Positions 40,094 to 48,827 of a stretch of 64,000 nt of DNA are shown piece after piece. The position numbers were made by a program, and so were the translations under genes. The notes beneath the pieces were generated by a model. It did no database searches, was not told the origin of the DNA, and saw nothing but the letters and a program-made list of their open reading frames with translations. This DNA comes from Oceanobacillus sp. HTM 045 (GTDB lineage: Bacteria > Pseudomonadota > Alphaproteobacteria > Rhodobacterales > Rhodobacteraceae): the NCBI GenBank assembly GCA_009733745.1, contig WNWL01000001.1:868001-932000 (forward strand), in the 5' to 3' direction. Numbering within the stretch: the stretch's first letter is position 1; each line of letters opens with the position of its first letter.

Positions 40094-41947
40094 TCAAACA
40101 GGCTCGGCCTCCTGCTGGCGGGCCCACATGGCGGCGTAGCGCCCGCCCGCGGCGACCAGCTCCGCATGGGTGCCGCGCTCGATCACGCGGCCCGCGTCGA
40201 GCACCACGATCTCGCCGGCGTCCACCACCGTCGAGAGGCGGTGGGCGATGACGATGACCGTGCGGTCGCGGCCAAGTGCCCGCAATTCCTGCTGGATTTC
40301 CGCCTCGGTCTGGCTGTCGAGCGCCGAGGTGGCCTCGTCGAGGATCAGGATCGGCGGGTTCTTCAGGATGGTCCGGGCAATCGCCACGCGCTGCTTCTCG
40401 CCGCCGGAGAGTTTCAGCCCCCGCTCGCCGACGATGGTGTCGTAGCCGTCCGGCAGGGCCGAGACGAAATCGTGGATCCGCGCCGCGCGGGCCGCGGCCT
40501 CGACCTCCTCGCGGCTGGCGCCGGGGCGGCCATAGGCGATGTTGTAGGCGATGCTGTCGTTGAACAGCACCGTGTCCTGCGGCACCACGCCGATGGCGCT
40601 GCGCAGGCTCTCCTGCGTCACGTCGCGCAGGTCCTGCCCGTCGATCTCCACGTTTCCGCCGGAGACTTCATAAAATCTGAAGAGTATCCGTGCGATGGTC
40701 GACTTGCCCGCGCCGGACGGGCCGACCACGGCGAGCGTCCCGCCCGGGGGCACGTCGAAGCTGACGCCGTGCAGGATCTGCCGGTCCGGGCCGTAGCCGA
40801 AATCGACGTCGCGGAAGGTCACCCGGCCCTCGCGCACGTCGAGATCCTGCGCGCCGGGGCGGTCCTGCACGTCGGGGTTCTTGTCGAGGAGGGAGAACAT
40901 TTCCCTCATGTCGACAAGGGCTTGCCGGATTTCCCTGTAAACCGTTCCGAGGAAGTTCAGCGGCACGGTGATCTGGATCATCAGCGCGTTGGCCATGACG
41001 AAGTCACCGACCGTCAATGTCCCGTCGGCGACACCGCGCGCGGCCATCACCATCACCGCGATCAGCGCACCGGTGATGATCAGCGCCTGCCCGGAGTTGA
41101 GCATCGCGAGGCTCTGCGCGGTCTGGACCGAGGCCTTCTGGTAGCCGCGCATGGCGCGGTCGTAACGCTCCGCCTCGTGACGCTCGTTGGTGAAGTATTT
41201 CACCGTCTCGAAGTTCAGCAGGCTGTCGATCGCCTTCTGGCTGGCGTCCTGGTCGCGCTCGTTCATGCGCTTGCGGATCGCGACGCGCCATTCGGTGACC
41301 TTGAAGGTGAAGACCGTGTAGAGCGCGACCGTGCCGACCACGACGAGGAAGTAGCTGATCCCGAACACCCACCAGAACACGATGGCCACCAGCAGCAGCT
41401 CGATCATCAGCGGAACGATCGAGAAGAGTATGAATCTCAACAGGAAATCGATCGCCTTCACGCCGCGGTCGACGATCCGCGACAGCGACCCGGTGCGCCG
41501 CGAGATGTGGAAGCCGAGCGACAGCGCGTGCAGGTGCCGGAACGCGCGGAGCGCGAGGCGGCGGAGCGCGTGGTTCGAGACATGCGCGAACAGCGCGTCG
41601 CGCAACTGCTGGAACAGCACCCCCGTCACCCGCACCGCGCCATAGGCGACGACGATGCCGATGGGAGCCACGATCAGCGCCGCGGTCACATCACCCTGCG
41701 GCACCAGCGCGTCCACCGCCCACTTGTAGACGAAGGGCGTCGCCACCGTGGCGGCCTTGGCCAGCACGAGGAAGGCCAGCGCCACGACCACGCGCAGGCG
41801 CAGGTCGGGCCGGCTGGCGGGCCAGAGATCGGGGATCACGCGCCGGAAGATGGACAGGTCGCCCTCGTCGCCCGGGCGCGCATCCGCGCCCTGCCCCGGG
41901 TTCTGCCCCGGCGTCTGCCCGTTGGTGTCGAGAGCCTGGTCTGTCAT
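40094..41947 (-). CDS. Atm1-type ABC exporter (fused membrane and ATPase domains)
   Basis: This 617-residue half-transporter works as a homodimer. After a polar N-terminus it has six membrane helices (from about residue 50 to 330) with the Atm1-family motif HISRRTGSLSRIVDRG, and a nucleotide-binding domain with Walker A GPSGAGKST, signature LSGGEKQR and Walker B ILILDEATSALD. Family members export glutathione-linked metals or a sulfur compound needed for Fe-S work. It stands alone here. Confidence 0.9.
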   Translation of the reverse strand: MTDQALDTNGQTPGQNPGQGADARPGDEGDLSIFRRVIPDLWPASRPDLRLRVVVALAFLVLAKAATVATPFVYKWAVDALVPQGDVTAALIVAPIGIVVAYGAVRVTGVLFQQLRDALFAHVSNHALRRLALRAFRHLHALSLGFHISRRTGSLSRIVDRGVKAIDFLLRFILFSIVPLMIELLLVAIVFWWVFGISYFLVVVGTVALYTVFTFKVTEWRVAIRKRMNERDQDASQKAIDSLLNFETVKYFTNERHEAERYDRAMRGYQKASVQTAQSLAMLNSGQALIITGALIAVMVMAARGVADGTLTVGDFVMANALMIQITVPLNFLGTVYREIRQALVDMREMFSLLDKNPDVQDRPGAQDLDVREGRVTFRDVDFGYGPDRQILHGVSFDVPPGGTLAVVGPSGAGKSTIARILFRFYEVSGGNVEIDGQDLRDVTQESLRSAIGVVPQDTVLFNDSIAYNIAYGRPGASREEVEAAARAARIHDFVSALPDGYDTIVGERGLKLSGGEKQRVAIARTILKNPPILILDEATSALDSQTEAEIQQELRALGRDRTVIVIAHRLSTVVDAGEIVVLDAGRVIERGTHAELVAAGGRYAAMWARQQEAEPV

Positions 41948-42133
41948 GGGTTCCCAGATATGGCCCGGCCCCGGCGATGCCAGATGGCGGCGGGCACTTT
42001 CGCCGAAAACCGGCCTTTCTGTTTCCCGAAAACGTCACCCCGCCGGCGGTGACATCGCGTCCGCCGGGACGTCACCGCCGGGGCACCGGGCGGTGAAACG
42101 CCGATGAGGGAAGGGTCACGAAAGGAGCCGCGG

Positions 42134-42168
42134 TTCACCGCAAGGGGTGAAACGGGCGCTTTTCGCCC
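42134..42168 (-). repeat. Two-hairpin intergenic element, copy 1
   Basis: TTCACC-GGTGAA (42134-42139 with 42146-42151) is followed by GGGCG-CTTTT-CGCCC (42154-42168). The same pair of hairpins, joined by AAC, recurs at 60746-60780. Both copies lie just downstream of a minus-strand stop codon, so a transcription-end or RNA-stability role is likely. Confidence 0.5.
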
Positions 42169-42204
42169 TTTAGCGCACCGGCCTCCGGGTCGCGGTTCCC
42201 GGGC

Positions 42205-44313
42205 TCACTGCTCCGGCGGGAGGTCGAAGATCTGGCCGGGATAGATCAGGTCCGGATCGCGGATCTGGCCGCGGTTGGCGTCGAAGATCGTGTGGTAGCG
42301 GATGCCCGCGCCGTAGACCTGCTCGGCCATGGTCCAGAGGTAGTCGCCGGGCTGGACGATCACCTGCCTTCCGGTCAGGTCGCTCGGGTCGATCACCGCG
42401 CGCTTGAACGGGGTCTCGGCGCGGGAGAGGACGGCGCCCTCGGGGCCGACCTCGTCGGCGCGCATGGTGTAGGGGCCGGTGCCCTTCACGTCGAGCGTGG
42501 CGCGCCAGGAGCCGTCGGTGGAGACCGCCGCCTCGCCGACCGGGGTGCCGTCGAGATAGATCCGCACCCGGTTGCCCTCGCCGCCGCGGCCGCTGACGAT
42601 CACCTCGCCGCTCTCGCCGTAGGAGACGGTGTCGAGCGAGACCTGCCCGGCGCTGACGCGGGGCGGCTGGATCAGGCGGACGATCTCCGGCCCGGCGCGC
42701 ACGATCACCGGCGCGGCGTCGGGCTCGGAGCGCGGCAGGATGATCACCGGCCGGCTGGTCAGCACCCGCGGCGGGGCCTTGCCGGGTGCTGCACGTCCGA
42801 GCGGGACGAAATCGGCCGCCAGCGCCGCCGGATCGACCGCGTGCGCCGCTGGGCCGCTGGCTGCCGGGACCGGGCCGGCGGGCAGGTCCTCGGCGCGGGG
42901 CGCCTCGGGCAGCGGCGGCGCGGCGGGGGTGCCGGGGTCGCCCTGCACCGCGACATCCGTCGCGGGCGCGGCTGCCGGATCGGCCTGCGGCGCGGGTGCC
43001 GGCCCGGCGGGCGGGATCGCGGCGGGGGCGAGATCGGGCGCGCTGCCCGGCTCCGGCGCGGAGGGGGCCTCCGGCGCGGCGGCGGCGAGGCTGCCGGTGC
43101 CGCTGGCAGGCGGCGCGCGGTCGGGCGAGGCCCAGGCCGGGAGCTGGGCATCCGCCGTCGCAGGCGCGGGCGCTGCCGCGGGGCCGGTGGCGGGGAGCTG
43201 CGGTTCGGGGAGGTCCGGTTCGGGCTGACTGGGATCGGGCAGGTCCGTCGCAGGCAGGTCCGTCGCAGGCGAGGCCGGATCGGCTGCGCCGGAGGTGCCC
43301 GGGGTCTCGATCGGCGCGCCCGTAGCGGGCGTGCCTGCGGCGAGGGTTTCCGGTGCGCCTTCGGCGGGCGGCGTTTCGGCGGGGGCCGTGTCCGGGGGCA
43401 GCAGCGAGAGGTCGCGGGAGGGCATCGCTTCCGGGTCGGCCGCGGTCTCGCCTGTTCCGGCAGGATCGGGCGTGGCGGGATCGGGCGTGGCGGGATCCGG
43501 CGTGGCCGGATCGGGAGCGGAGGCGGCGGCGACATCGGCCGGGGTCGGGTCGGGTGCCGTGGCCGCACCGGTCGCTGGATCGGCGGCAGGCGCGCCCTGC
43601 CCGTCCAGCGGTTCGGGCACGGCGGCGGGGGCTTCGGGTGCGTCCGGGGCCGTGGCGAGCGGCGCCGGGTCGGGCGTGGAGGGGCTTCCCGTGGAGGGGC
43701 CGGTTGCGGGATCGGCTGCCGGATCGACTGCCGGATCGACTGCGGCGAGCGTCGTATCGGGTGTTTCGGGCGCGGCGCCGAGGTCGGGCGCGGGGTCCGT
43801 CTCCGGTTCCTCCTCCGGCGGGAGGATGGCGCGGAGGCTCAGTTCGCGCGGCAGGTCGCTCGGCGCGGTCGAGATGATGGTGACGAACTGCCCGCCCGCG
43901 TCGGTCTCGGCGCTGGCGACCACCTCGCCGTCTAGCACCACCTCGACGGTGACGTTGGGCGCGGCGGTGCCGGCGATCACGGTCTGCCCGTCCGGCGCGA
44001 CGCGGACCACGTCGAAGCGGGGCGCGTCGGGGTCGGGGTCGGGTGCTGTCGCGATGCCGGTGACTGGATCGGTTTCGGGATCGGTTGCCGGATCGGTCGC
44101 GGTCGCCGCGCCGCCTGCCGGATCGCTCGCGCCGCCGGTTTCGCCGCCCGTCGTGCCACCTGTCCCGGCCCCGGAAACGCCCGCGCCGGGGGGAGGCATC
44201 CCGCCCACGGCGGAGGGGCCGGCATCGGGCGCGCCGTCCGGGCCGAGCGTCCAGTACAGGATGCCGCCCGCAACAATGGCCAGGCCAACTCCGCCGATCA
44301 GGTACGTCTTCAT
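42205..44313 (-). CDS. Membrane-anchored LysM protein with very long Pro/Ala/Asp-rich region
   Basis: The 702-residue protein starts with a membrane helix (TYLIGGVGLAIVAGGILYW), then an Ig-like domain around residues 95-165 (VIAGTAAPNVTVEVVLDGEV), then about 330 residues of low-complexity Pro/Ala/Asp/Thr repeats, a second Ig-like domain (GEVIVSGRGGEGNRVRIYLDG), and a C-terminal LysM (VIVQPGDYLWTMAEQVYG, YPGQIFDLP). It should span the periplasm and grip peptidoglycan. The disordered part holds tandem DNA repeats and is probably length-variable. The DNA hairpin element lies just after its stop. Confidence 0.8.
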   Translation of the reverse strand: MKTYLIGGVGLAIVAGGILYWTLGPDGAPDAGPSAVGGMPPPGAGVSGAGTGGTTGGETGGASDPAGGAATATDPATDPETDPVTGIATAPDPDPDAPRFDVVRVAPDGQTVIAGTAAPNVTVEVVLDGEVVASAETDAGGQFVTIISTAPSDLPRELSLRAILPPEEEPETDPAPDLGAAPETPDTTLAAVDPAVDPAADPATGPSTGSPSTPDPAPLATAPDAPEAPAAVPEPLDGQGAPAADPATGAATAPDPTPADVAAASAPDPATPDPATPDPATPDPAGTGETAADPEAMPSRDLSLLPPDTAPAETPPAEGAPETLAAGTPATGAPIETPGTSGAADPASPATDLPATDLPDPSQPEPDLPEPQLPATGPAAAPAPATADAQLPAWASPDRAPPASGTGSLAAAAPEAPSAPEPGSAPDLAPAAIPPAGPAPAPQADPAAAPATDVAVQGDPGTPAAPPLPEAPRAEDLPAGPVPAASGPAAHAVDPAALAADFVPLGRAAPGKAPPRVLTSRPVIILPRSEPDAAPVIVRAGPEIVRLIQPPRVSAGQVSLDTVSYGESGEVIVSGRGGEGNRVRIYLDGTPVGEAAVSTDGSWRATLDVKGTGPYTMRADEVGPEGAVLSRAETPFKRAVIDPSDLTGRQVIVQPGDYLWTMAEQVYGAGIRYHTIFDANRGQIRDPDLIYPGQIFDLPPEQ
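43463..43520 (-). repeat. 15-bp tandem repeat within the LysM gene
   Basis: GGATCGGGCGTGGCG (plus strand) is repeated at 43463, 43478 and, with two changes, 43493, with a partial fourth unit. It encodes repeated DPATP units. In-frame unit gain or loss would change linker length without frameshift. Confidence 0.8.
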
Positions 44314-44470
44314 GCGTTCTGCCGTTCTGCCCGCGTGCGCGCCCTGCCGCGCCGGACAGGGCCGCGGCGGGTCATATCGCGCGTCTTCTGCTCGCCCCCG
44401 ACCCTATCAGAACAGCAACGGGTGCGCTAAGACAAGCGCCAACGCCGATTCCGGATCCGGGAGTTCCCCC

Positions 44471-45046
44471 ATGCCTTCAACCCCTCGCAAGGCCGTGTGC
44501 GTCTATTGCGGATCGCGACCGGGCGACGATCCGGCCTTCGCCGAGGCGGCGACGACGCTGGGCCGCGGCATCGCCGAGCGGGGCTGGCAGCTGGTTTACG
44601 GCGCGGGCGACGTGGGCCTGATGGGCGCGGTCGCGCGCGCCGTGCAGGCCGCCGGGGGCGAGACGATGGGGATCATCCCCGAGCACCTGGTGAGCATGGA
44701 GGTCGGCAAGCGCGACCTGACCGCCTTCGTCGTCACCGAGACCATGCACGAGCGCAAGAAGGTGATGTTCCTCAACGCCCACGCGGTGGTGGCGCTGCCG
44801 GGCGGGCCGGGCACGCTGGACGAGCTGTTCGAGGTGCTGACCTGGCGCCAGCTCAGGCTGCACGCCAAGCCGGTGGTGCTGGTCAACCACAAGGGCTACT
44901 GGGACCCGCTGGTGGCGCTGATCGACCACGTCATCGAACGCGGCTTCGCCTCGAAGAGCTTCCGCGACTTCCTGACCGTGGTGCCCGACGCCGGGTCCGC
45001 GCTGGAGTACCTCGGCGGGGCGCTGGAGAGCCAGGCGGCGCAGTGA
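44471..45046 (+). CDS. LOG-family (TIGR00730) Rossmann-fold protein
   Basis: The 191-residue protein has the lysine-decarboxylase-like fold signatures VCVYCGSRPGDDP, MHERKKVMF and PGGPGTLDELFEVLTW. Family members are phosphoribohydrolases that release bases from nucleotide monophosphates (cytokinin-activating LOG, and PpnN-like enzymes). GGGAG lies just before the ATG. It is divergent from the LysM gene. Confidence 0.88.
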   Translation: MPSTPRKAVCVYCGSRPGDDPAFAEAATTLGRGIAERGWQLVYGAGDVGLMGAVARAVQAAGGETMGIIPEHLVSMEVGKRDLTAFVVTETMHERKKVMFLNAHAVVALPGGPGTLDELFEVLTWRQLRLHAKPVVLVNHKGYWDPLVALIDHVIERGFASKSFRDFLTVVPDAGSALEYLGGALESQAAQ

Positions 45047-45219
45047 CGCCGGAGGGCGGGGCGCGGGGCTGCTGAGAAGCCCCCTGGTCAGAACAGATGG
45101 TCTTCGAGGTCTGGCGGACCTGCGAGCAAGTGCGGCGAAGGACGCCGCCTTGCATCCAGACGCTGAACGGCAAATCATGCCACCCGGCCAATTTTGGGAG
45201 ACTGGCAGGGGAGCAAATC

Positions 45220-45429
45220 ATGACGGTTCTCGATGACGTCGCGCGGTTGATCATCCACCACGAGCCAAATGCGCTCTGCGATGACTGCATCGCGGAAGTG
45301 CTGCACCTGTCAGTCCGTCAGCACGCCAATCACAAAACTCGCGAACTGGCGAGCCGCCCCAAATTTCATCGAGACATCGGTCGATGCTTCCGCTGCGGGA
45401 AGCGGAAGAAGGTGATCCGGTACGGCTGA
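45220..45429 (+). CDS. Small double-CxxC protein
   Basis: Not recognised. The 69-residue protein has two CxxC pairs, CDDC near residue 20 and CFRC near residue 57, likely to bind one zinc ion, and a basic C-terminus (RCGKRKKVIRYG) with two His-rich stretches. AGGGGAG at about 45207-45213 is a good ribosome site. Base composition is lower in GC than its neighbours, hinting at later arrival. It sits upstream of another zinc-ribbon protein. Confidence 0.6.
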   Translation: MTVLDDVARLIIHHEPNALCDDCIAEVLHLSVRQHANHKTRELASRPKFHRDIGRCFRCGKRKKVIRYG

Positions 45430-45647
45430 CCGCCGGCCGCTATCGAGCGGAAGGCTCCACCTCAAATCCTCCCGGCAGGGCGAAGCCATCGCACGTTGTC
45501 GCGTTGGTTGTGAAGGGCGAGGAAAAAGGGATCGGGGCACCACCCGGACCCCTCCAAGCTGGTGACGGGCCCCGATTTGGGGTATCCTCAGGGAGCGGCA
45601 AGCATTTCGCTCAACGCATTTTTGAATAGTTGCTTGGAGACATCCCG

Positions 45648-46802
45648 ATGGTTCAGTGCGTGTTCTGCGGAACCGAGAATCCCCTCCCGCCCCAGCTGAC
45701 GATCGACCGGATGATCGTCATCGACTGCAGGAACTGCCACCGCAAGACCCCGACGGGCAAGGAGGAGGAGGTCCGCAAGACCTGGGAGCAGTGCGTCTCG
45801 CGCTCCTATCCCAAGGTCACCGCGGCGCGGGCGATCGGGCTGGCCAACGCGATCTACAAGACCGCCGAGGCGGACGTGAACACGATCTCCATCGGCAAGA
45901 CCCGCGAGGCGCTGAAGGAGGCCTATGGCAAGGGTTTCGACGCCAAGGGGATCATCGGCGGCTACCTGATCAAGGGCCGCGTGCATGGCGGCTTCACCGA
46001 CCCGACCGCGGTGGCCGCGATCCTGATCATCGACAACGGCCAGCAGACGCCGCGCTATTCGATCTACGTCGTGTTCCGCGGCTCCAGCGGCGCAATGCGG
46101 GCGCACGAGGACCAGTCGGTGAATGTCGACTGGCGGGCGAATTTCGACAACGGGTTCGACACCACCGGCTACACGCCGGATTCGATCAAGGTGCACCGGG
46201 GGTTCAAGGCCTCGCTGTCGTCCTACCGCGACCGGGTGCTGCGCGGCATGAACATGGCGATCCAGGACCACCCCGACAGCCATGTGGTGATCACCGGGCA
46301 CAGCCAGGGCGCGGGCCACGCGATCCTGTTCGCCCACTGGCTCTCCTACATCCAGCCCACGCCGCGGCCTTTCGTGATCCCCTATTCGCCGCCGCGCACC
46401 GGCAATTTCGCCTTCGCGCACGATTTCTCCATCCGCCTATCGATGAAGCCGATGGCGCTACCCTATGACGGGATGCCGGCGCATGGCGCCTACCTGATGG
46501 TCAAGGGCGAGGACCCGGTGGTCTGGGGCATGAAGCATTCCTTCTCCGGCCGCACGATCCAGGAGACCTGGTCGGCCGCGGACGCGCAGCTGAAGGACCG
46601 CTGGGTGGCGGGCTACCGCGGACTGCTCGACCAGGCGGCCTACGCGGAATCGGCGGAGAAGTACCGCTACAACCCGTCCGAGGTGTATTTCCACCCGCTC
46701 TACCTAACCCAGATCTCCTCCTGGACGCCGAAGATCGGCAAGCTGAAGGCGCTCGACCACGACCCGGGCAGCTTCAGGGACAAGATCCTGAGCAACCTCT
46801 GA
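45648..46802 (+). CDS. Zinc-ribbon protein fused to a class-3 lipase-like hydrolase
   Basis: The 384-residue protein begins with a zinc-ribbon (CVFCGTENP near residues 4-12 and DCRNCHRKTP about 25 residues on). From about residue 110 it follows the class-3 lipase order: VVFRGSSG, the nucleophile elbow ITGHSQGAGHA, PYSPPRTGNFAFAHDF, and MVKGEDPVVWGM, with candidate Asp and a later His. It should be an intracellular esterase or lipase, as no signal peptide exists. TTGGAGA precedes the ATG; an upstream TTG is less likely. A 7-bp hairpin follows the stop. Confidence 0.7.
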   Translation: MVQCVFCGTENPLPPQLTIDRMIVIDCRNCHRKTPTGKEEEVRKTWEQCVSRSYPKVTAARAIGLANAIYKTAEADVNTISIGKTREALKEAYGKGFDAKGIIGGYLIKGRVHGGFTDPTAVAAILIIDNGQQTPRYSIYVVFRGSSGAMRAHEDQSVNVDWRANFDNGFDTTGYTPDSIKVHRGFKASLSSYRDRVLRGMNMAIQDHPDSHVVITGHSQGAGHAILFAHWLSYIQPTPRPFVIPYSPPRTGNFAFAHDFSIRLSMKPMALPYDGMPAHGAYLMVKGEDPVVWGMKHSFSGRTIQETWSAADAQLKDRWVAGYRGLLDQAAYAESAEKYRYNPSEVYFHPLYLTQISSWTPKIGKLKALDHDPGSFRDKILSNL

Positions 46803-47017
46803 GCGGAGACGAAGGTCCGAGAGTAGGGCGGCGCCCGACCCTGGGTGGGCGCCGTGCGTCGATCGGGCTGCTCGGGGCGCACCCGAAAGCATCGACGTTT
46901 TAACGGCTTGATCCATCCAACGGGCGCCCTCCCATGGGGGAGGGCCGGGCGCCGCCCGGCTTGAGGCCGGGCGAGAGGGCTGGCCGGCGTGGCACTTCGG
47001 AGGGCGGCGCCCTATCG

Positions 47018-47911
47018 CTACGCCGCCCGTGGTGCCGCCCCGCGCCTGACGAACAGGACGATGGCCAGCGCGATCAGGGCGAAGGCGACGGCGTGCCATT
47101 CGGTGAAGGGCTCGGCGAAGATGAACACGGCAACAACGGCTTGCAGGGCCGGGTTGATGTAGAAGATCAGCCCCACGGTGGAGAGCGGCAACCCGCGGGT
47201 GGCCTCGGCGTAGAGGATCAGCGGCAGCGCCGTCGCCGGGCCGGCGAGAACGAGGAGCAGCGTGGTCAGCCAGTCGGCGCCGAAGAACCCCGCCGCGTCC
47301 GCCCCCTCGCTCCACCAGCCCGAGTGGACGCCCGCGAGCCAGAGCAGCGCGGCGGGCGCGAGGATCAGGCTTTCGGCAGTGACCGAGACGATCGGGCCGA
47401 CATCCACCATCTTCTTCACGGTGCTGTAGACCGCGAAGCTGGCCGCGAGCGACAGCGCGATCCAGGGCGGGGTGCCGAGCCCTGCCCCCAGCACCACGAC
47501 CGCCGCCGCGGCGAGCACGACCGCGGCCCAGCGGCGCGGGCCGATCCGCTCGCGGAAGATCACCACGCCGAGCAGCACCGACATGATCGGCAGGATGAAG
47601 TAGCCGAGCGACGCCTCGACCGCGAAGCCGTTCAGGATCGCCCAGATGAACAGCCCCCAGTTGAAGCAGATCAGCACCGCGCCGAGCAGCATCCAGGGCA
47701 GCGTGCGCCGCGCGCCCAGCGCCGCGGCGAGGCGCGGCGTGCGCCCGGTGGCAAGGCAGAAGATCACCAGGAACCCCGCGCCCCAGACCATCCGGTGCGC
47801 CAGCAACTCCAGCGCCGGGACATGCGCCAGCTCCTTGTAGAGGATCGGCGCGAGGCCCCAGATCGTGGTGGCGGCGAATCCGGCGGCGAGGGCGCCGCGT
47901 TGGTCGGTCAT
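47018..47911 (-). CDS. rarD: RarD-family EamA transporter
   Basis: This 297-residue inner-membrane protein has ten helices and the RarD-type start GFAATTIWGLAPILYKEL, then AHRMVWGAGFLV and NWGLFIWAILNG, and FYINPALQAVVA. The E. coli name derives from a chloramphenicol-related phenotype; the substrate is not known. It is 124 bases downstream of the sodB stop on the same strand, beyond a terminator. Confidence 0.88.
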   Translation of the reverse strand: MTDQRGALAAGFAATTIWGLAPILYKELAHVPALELLAHRMVWGAGFLVIFCLATGRTPRLAAALGARRTLPWMLLGAVLICFNWGLFIWAILNGFAVEASLGYFILPIMSVLLGVVIFRERIGPRRWAAVVLAAAAVVVLGAGLGTPPWIALSLAASFAVYSTVKKMVDVGPIVSVTAESLILAPAALLWLAGVHSGWWSEGADAAGFFGADWLTTLLLVLAGPATALPLILYAEATRGLPLSTVGLIFYINPALQAVVAVFIFAEPFTEWHAVAFALIALAIVLFVRRGAAPRAA

Positions 47912-47983
47912 CTGCCGGGCTCCGGTGCGCCCCGCCGCGCGGAACCGTGGGCGGTGCGGGGCGCGAAACGGGACGGGGATACG

Positions 47984-48014
47984 AAAAGGGGCCCCGGCGC
48001 GGTGCCGGGGCCCC
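47984..48014 (-). terminator. Rho-independent terminator after sodB
   Basis: On the minus strand GGGGCCCCGGC and GCCGGGGCCCC (plus-strand 48004-48014 and 47988-47998) form an 11-bp stem with a five-base loop, followed by TTTT (47987-47984). It lies 22 bases after the sodB stop. Confidence 0.85.
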
Positions 48015-48035
48015 CGAAAGCGTCTGCGCGGGCGG

Positions 48036-48650
48036 TCAGCCGCCGGCGTTGGCGAGGCGCTCGGCCACGTTCTCCCAGTTCACCAGCTTGTCGAGGAAGT
48101 TGGTGAGGTAGGCCGGGCGCTTGTTGCGGAAGTCGATGTAGTAGGAGTGCTCCCACACGTCGCAGCCGAGCAGCGCGGTCTGGTCGAAGCAGAGCGGGTT
48201 CACGCCGTTCTCGGTCTTGGTAACCTTGAGCGTGCCGTCGGCGTCCTTCACCAGCCAGCACCAGCCCGAGCCGAACTGGCCCGCGCCCGCGGCGGAGAAC
48301 TGTGACTTGAACTCGTCGACCGAGCCGAAGGCGTCGGTGATGCGCTTCTCCAGCTCGCCCGGCATCGGGCCGTAGTTCGGGGTCATCATTTCCCAGAACT
48401 GGTTGTGGTTCCAGAACTGCGAGGCGTTGTTGAAGATGCCGTTCTGGGCGACCGCCTTGGGGTCGTAGGTGCCCTTGATGATCTCCTCGACGGACTTGCC
48501 GGCCCACTCGGTGCCGTCGATGGCCTTGTTGCCGTTGTCGACATAGGCCTTGTGGTGGATGTCGTGGTGATACTCCAGGGTCTCCTTCGACATGCCGGCA
48601 GCGGCGAGCGCGTCATGGGCATACGGAAGGTCGGGAAGTTCGAAAGCCAT
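48036..48650 (-). CDS. sodB: Superoxide dismutase (Fe type)
   Basis: This cytoplasmic enzyme dismutates superoxide. The 204-residue protein has the metal ligands in LEYHHDIHHKAYV, NNASQFWNHNQFWEMM, and CDVWEHSYYIDF (Asp and His). The Gln within the FGSGWCW neighbourhood and the sequence AGQFGSGW support an Fe or cambialistic type. The leader contains two hairpins with a shared 12-bp repeat, and a good terminator follows. Confidence 0.95.
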   Translation of the reverse strand: MAFELPDLPYAHDALAAAGMSKETLEYHHDIHHKAYVDNGNKAIDGTEWAGKSVEEIIKGTYDPKAVAQNGIFNNASQFWNHNQFWEMMTPNYGPMPGELEKRITDAFGSVDEFKSQFSAAGAGQFGSGWCWLVKDADGTLKVTKTENGVNPLCFDQTALLGCDVWEHSYYIDFRNKRPAYLTNFLDKLVNWENVAERLANAGG

Positions 48651-48680
48651 CTGGGCCCCCTTGTCGGAATTCTCTCTGCA

Positions 48681-48756
48681 GGGGGCTGACGCCCCCCGGT
48701 GCGCATGCGGGAGCGGCCGCCCCCGAGGTCCACGCGGGGGGTCTCCCCCGGTGCGC
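48681..48756 (-). repeat. Direct repeat with hairpins in the sodB leader
   Basis: CCCCCGGTGCGC occurs at 48693-48704 and 48745-48756, each time directly beside a G/C hairpin (GGGGGC-TGAC-GCCCCC at 48681-48696; GGGGG-GTCT-CCCCC at 48736-48749). The repeats lie 52 bases apart, between the sodB start and the presumed promoter region. Confidence 0.5.
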
Positions 48757-48827
48757 CTATATGTGGCGCAACGCCCGGCGAAAGGGAAGGGTTCCGGCGC
48801 GCTTCCCGCGTGACGAATGCCGGGTCC

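Noticed and set aside
45531-45576. ATCGGGGC/GCCCCGAT inverted repeat upstream of the lipase-like gene
   Set aside because: The arms are 30 bases apart and no T-run follows, so neither a terminator nor a compact operator is convincing.
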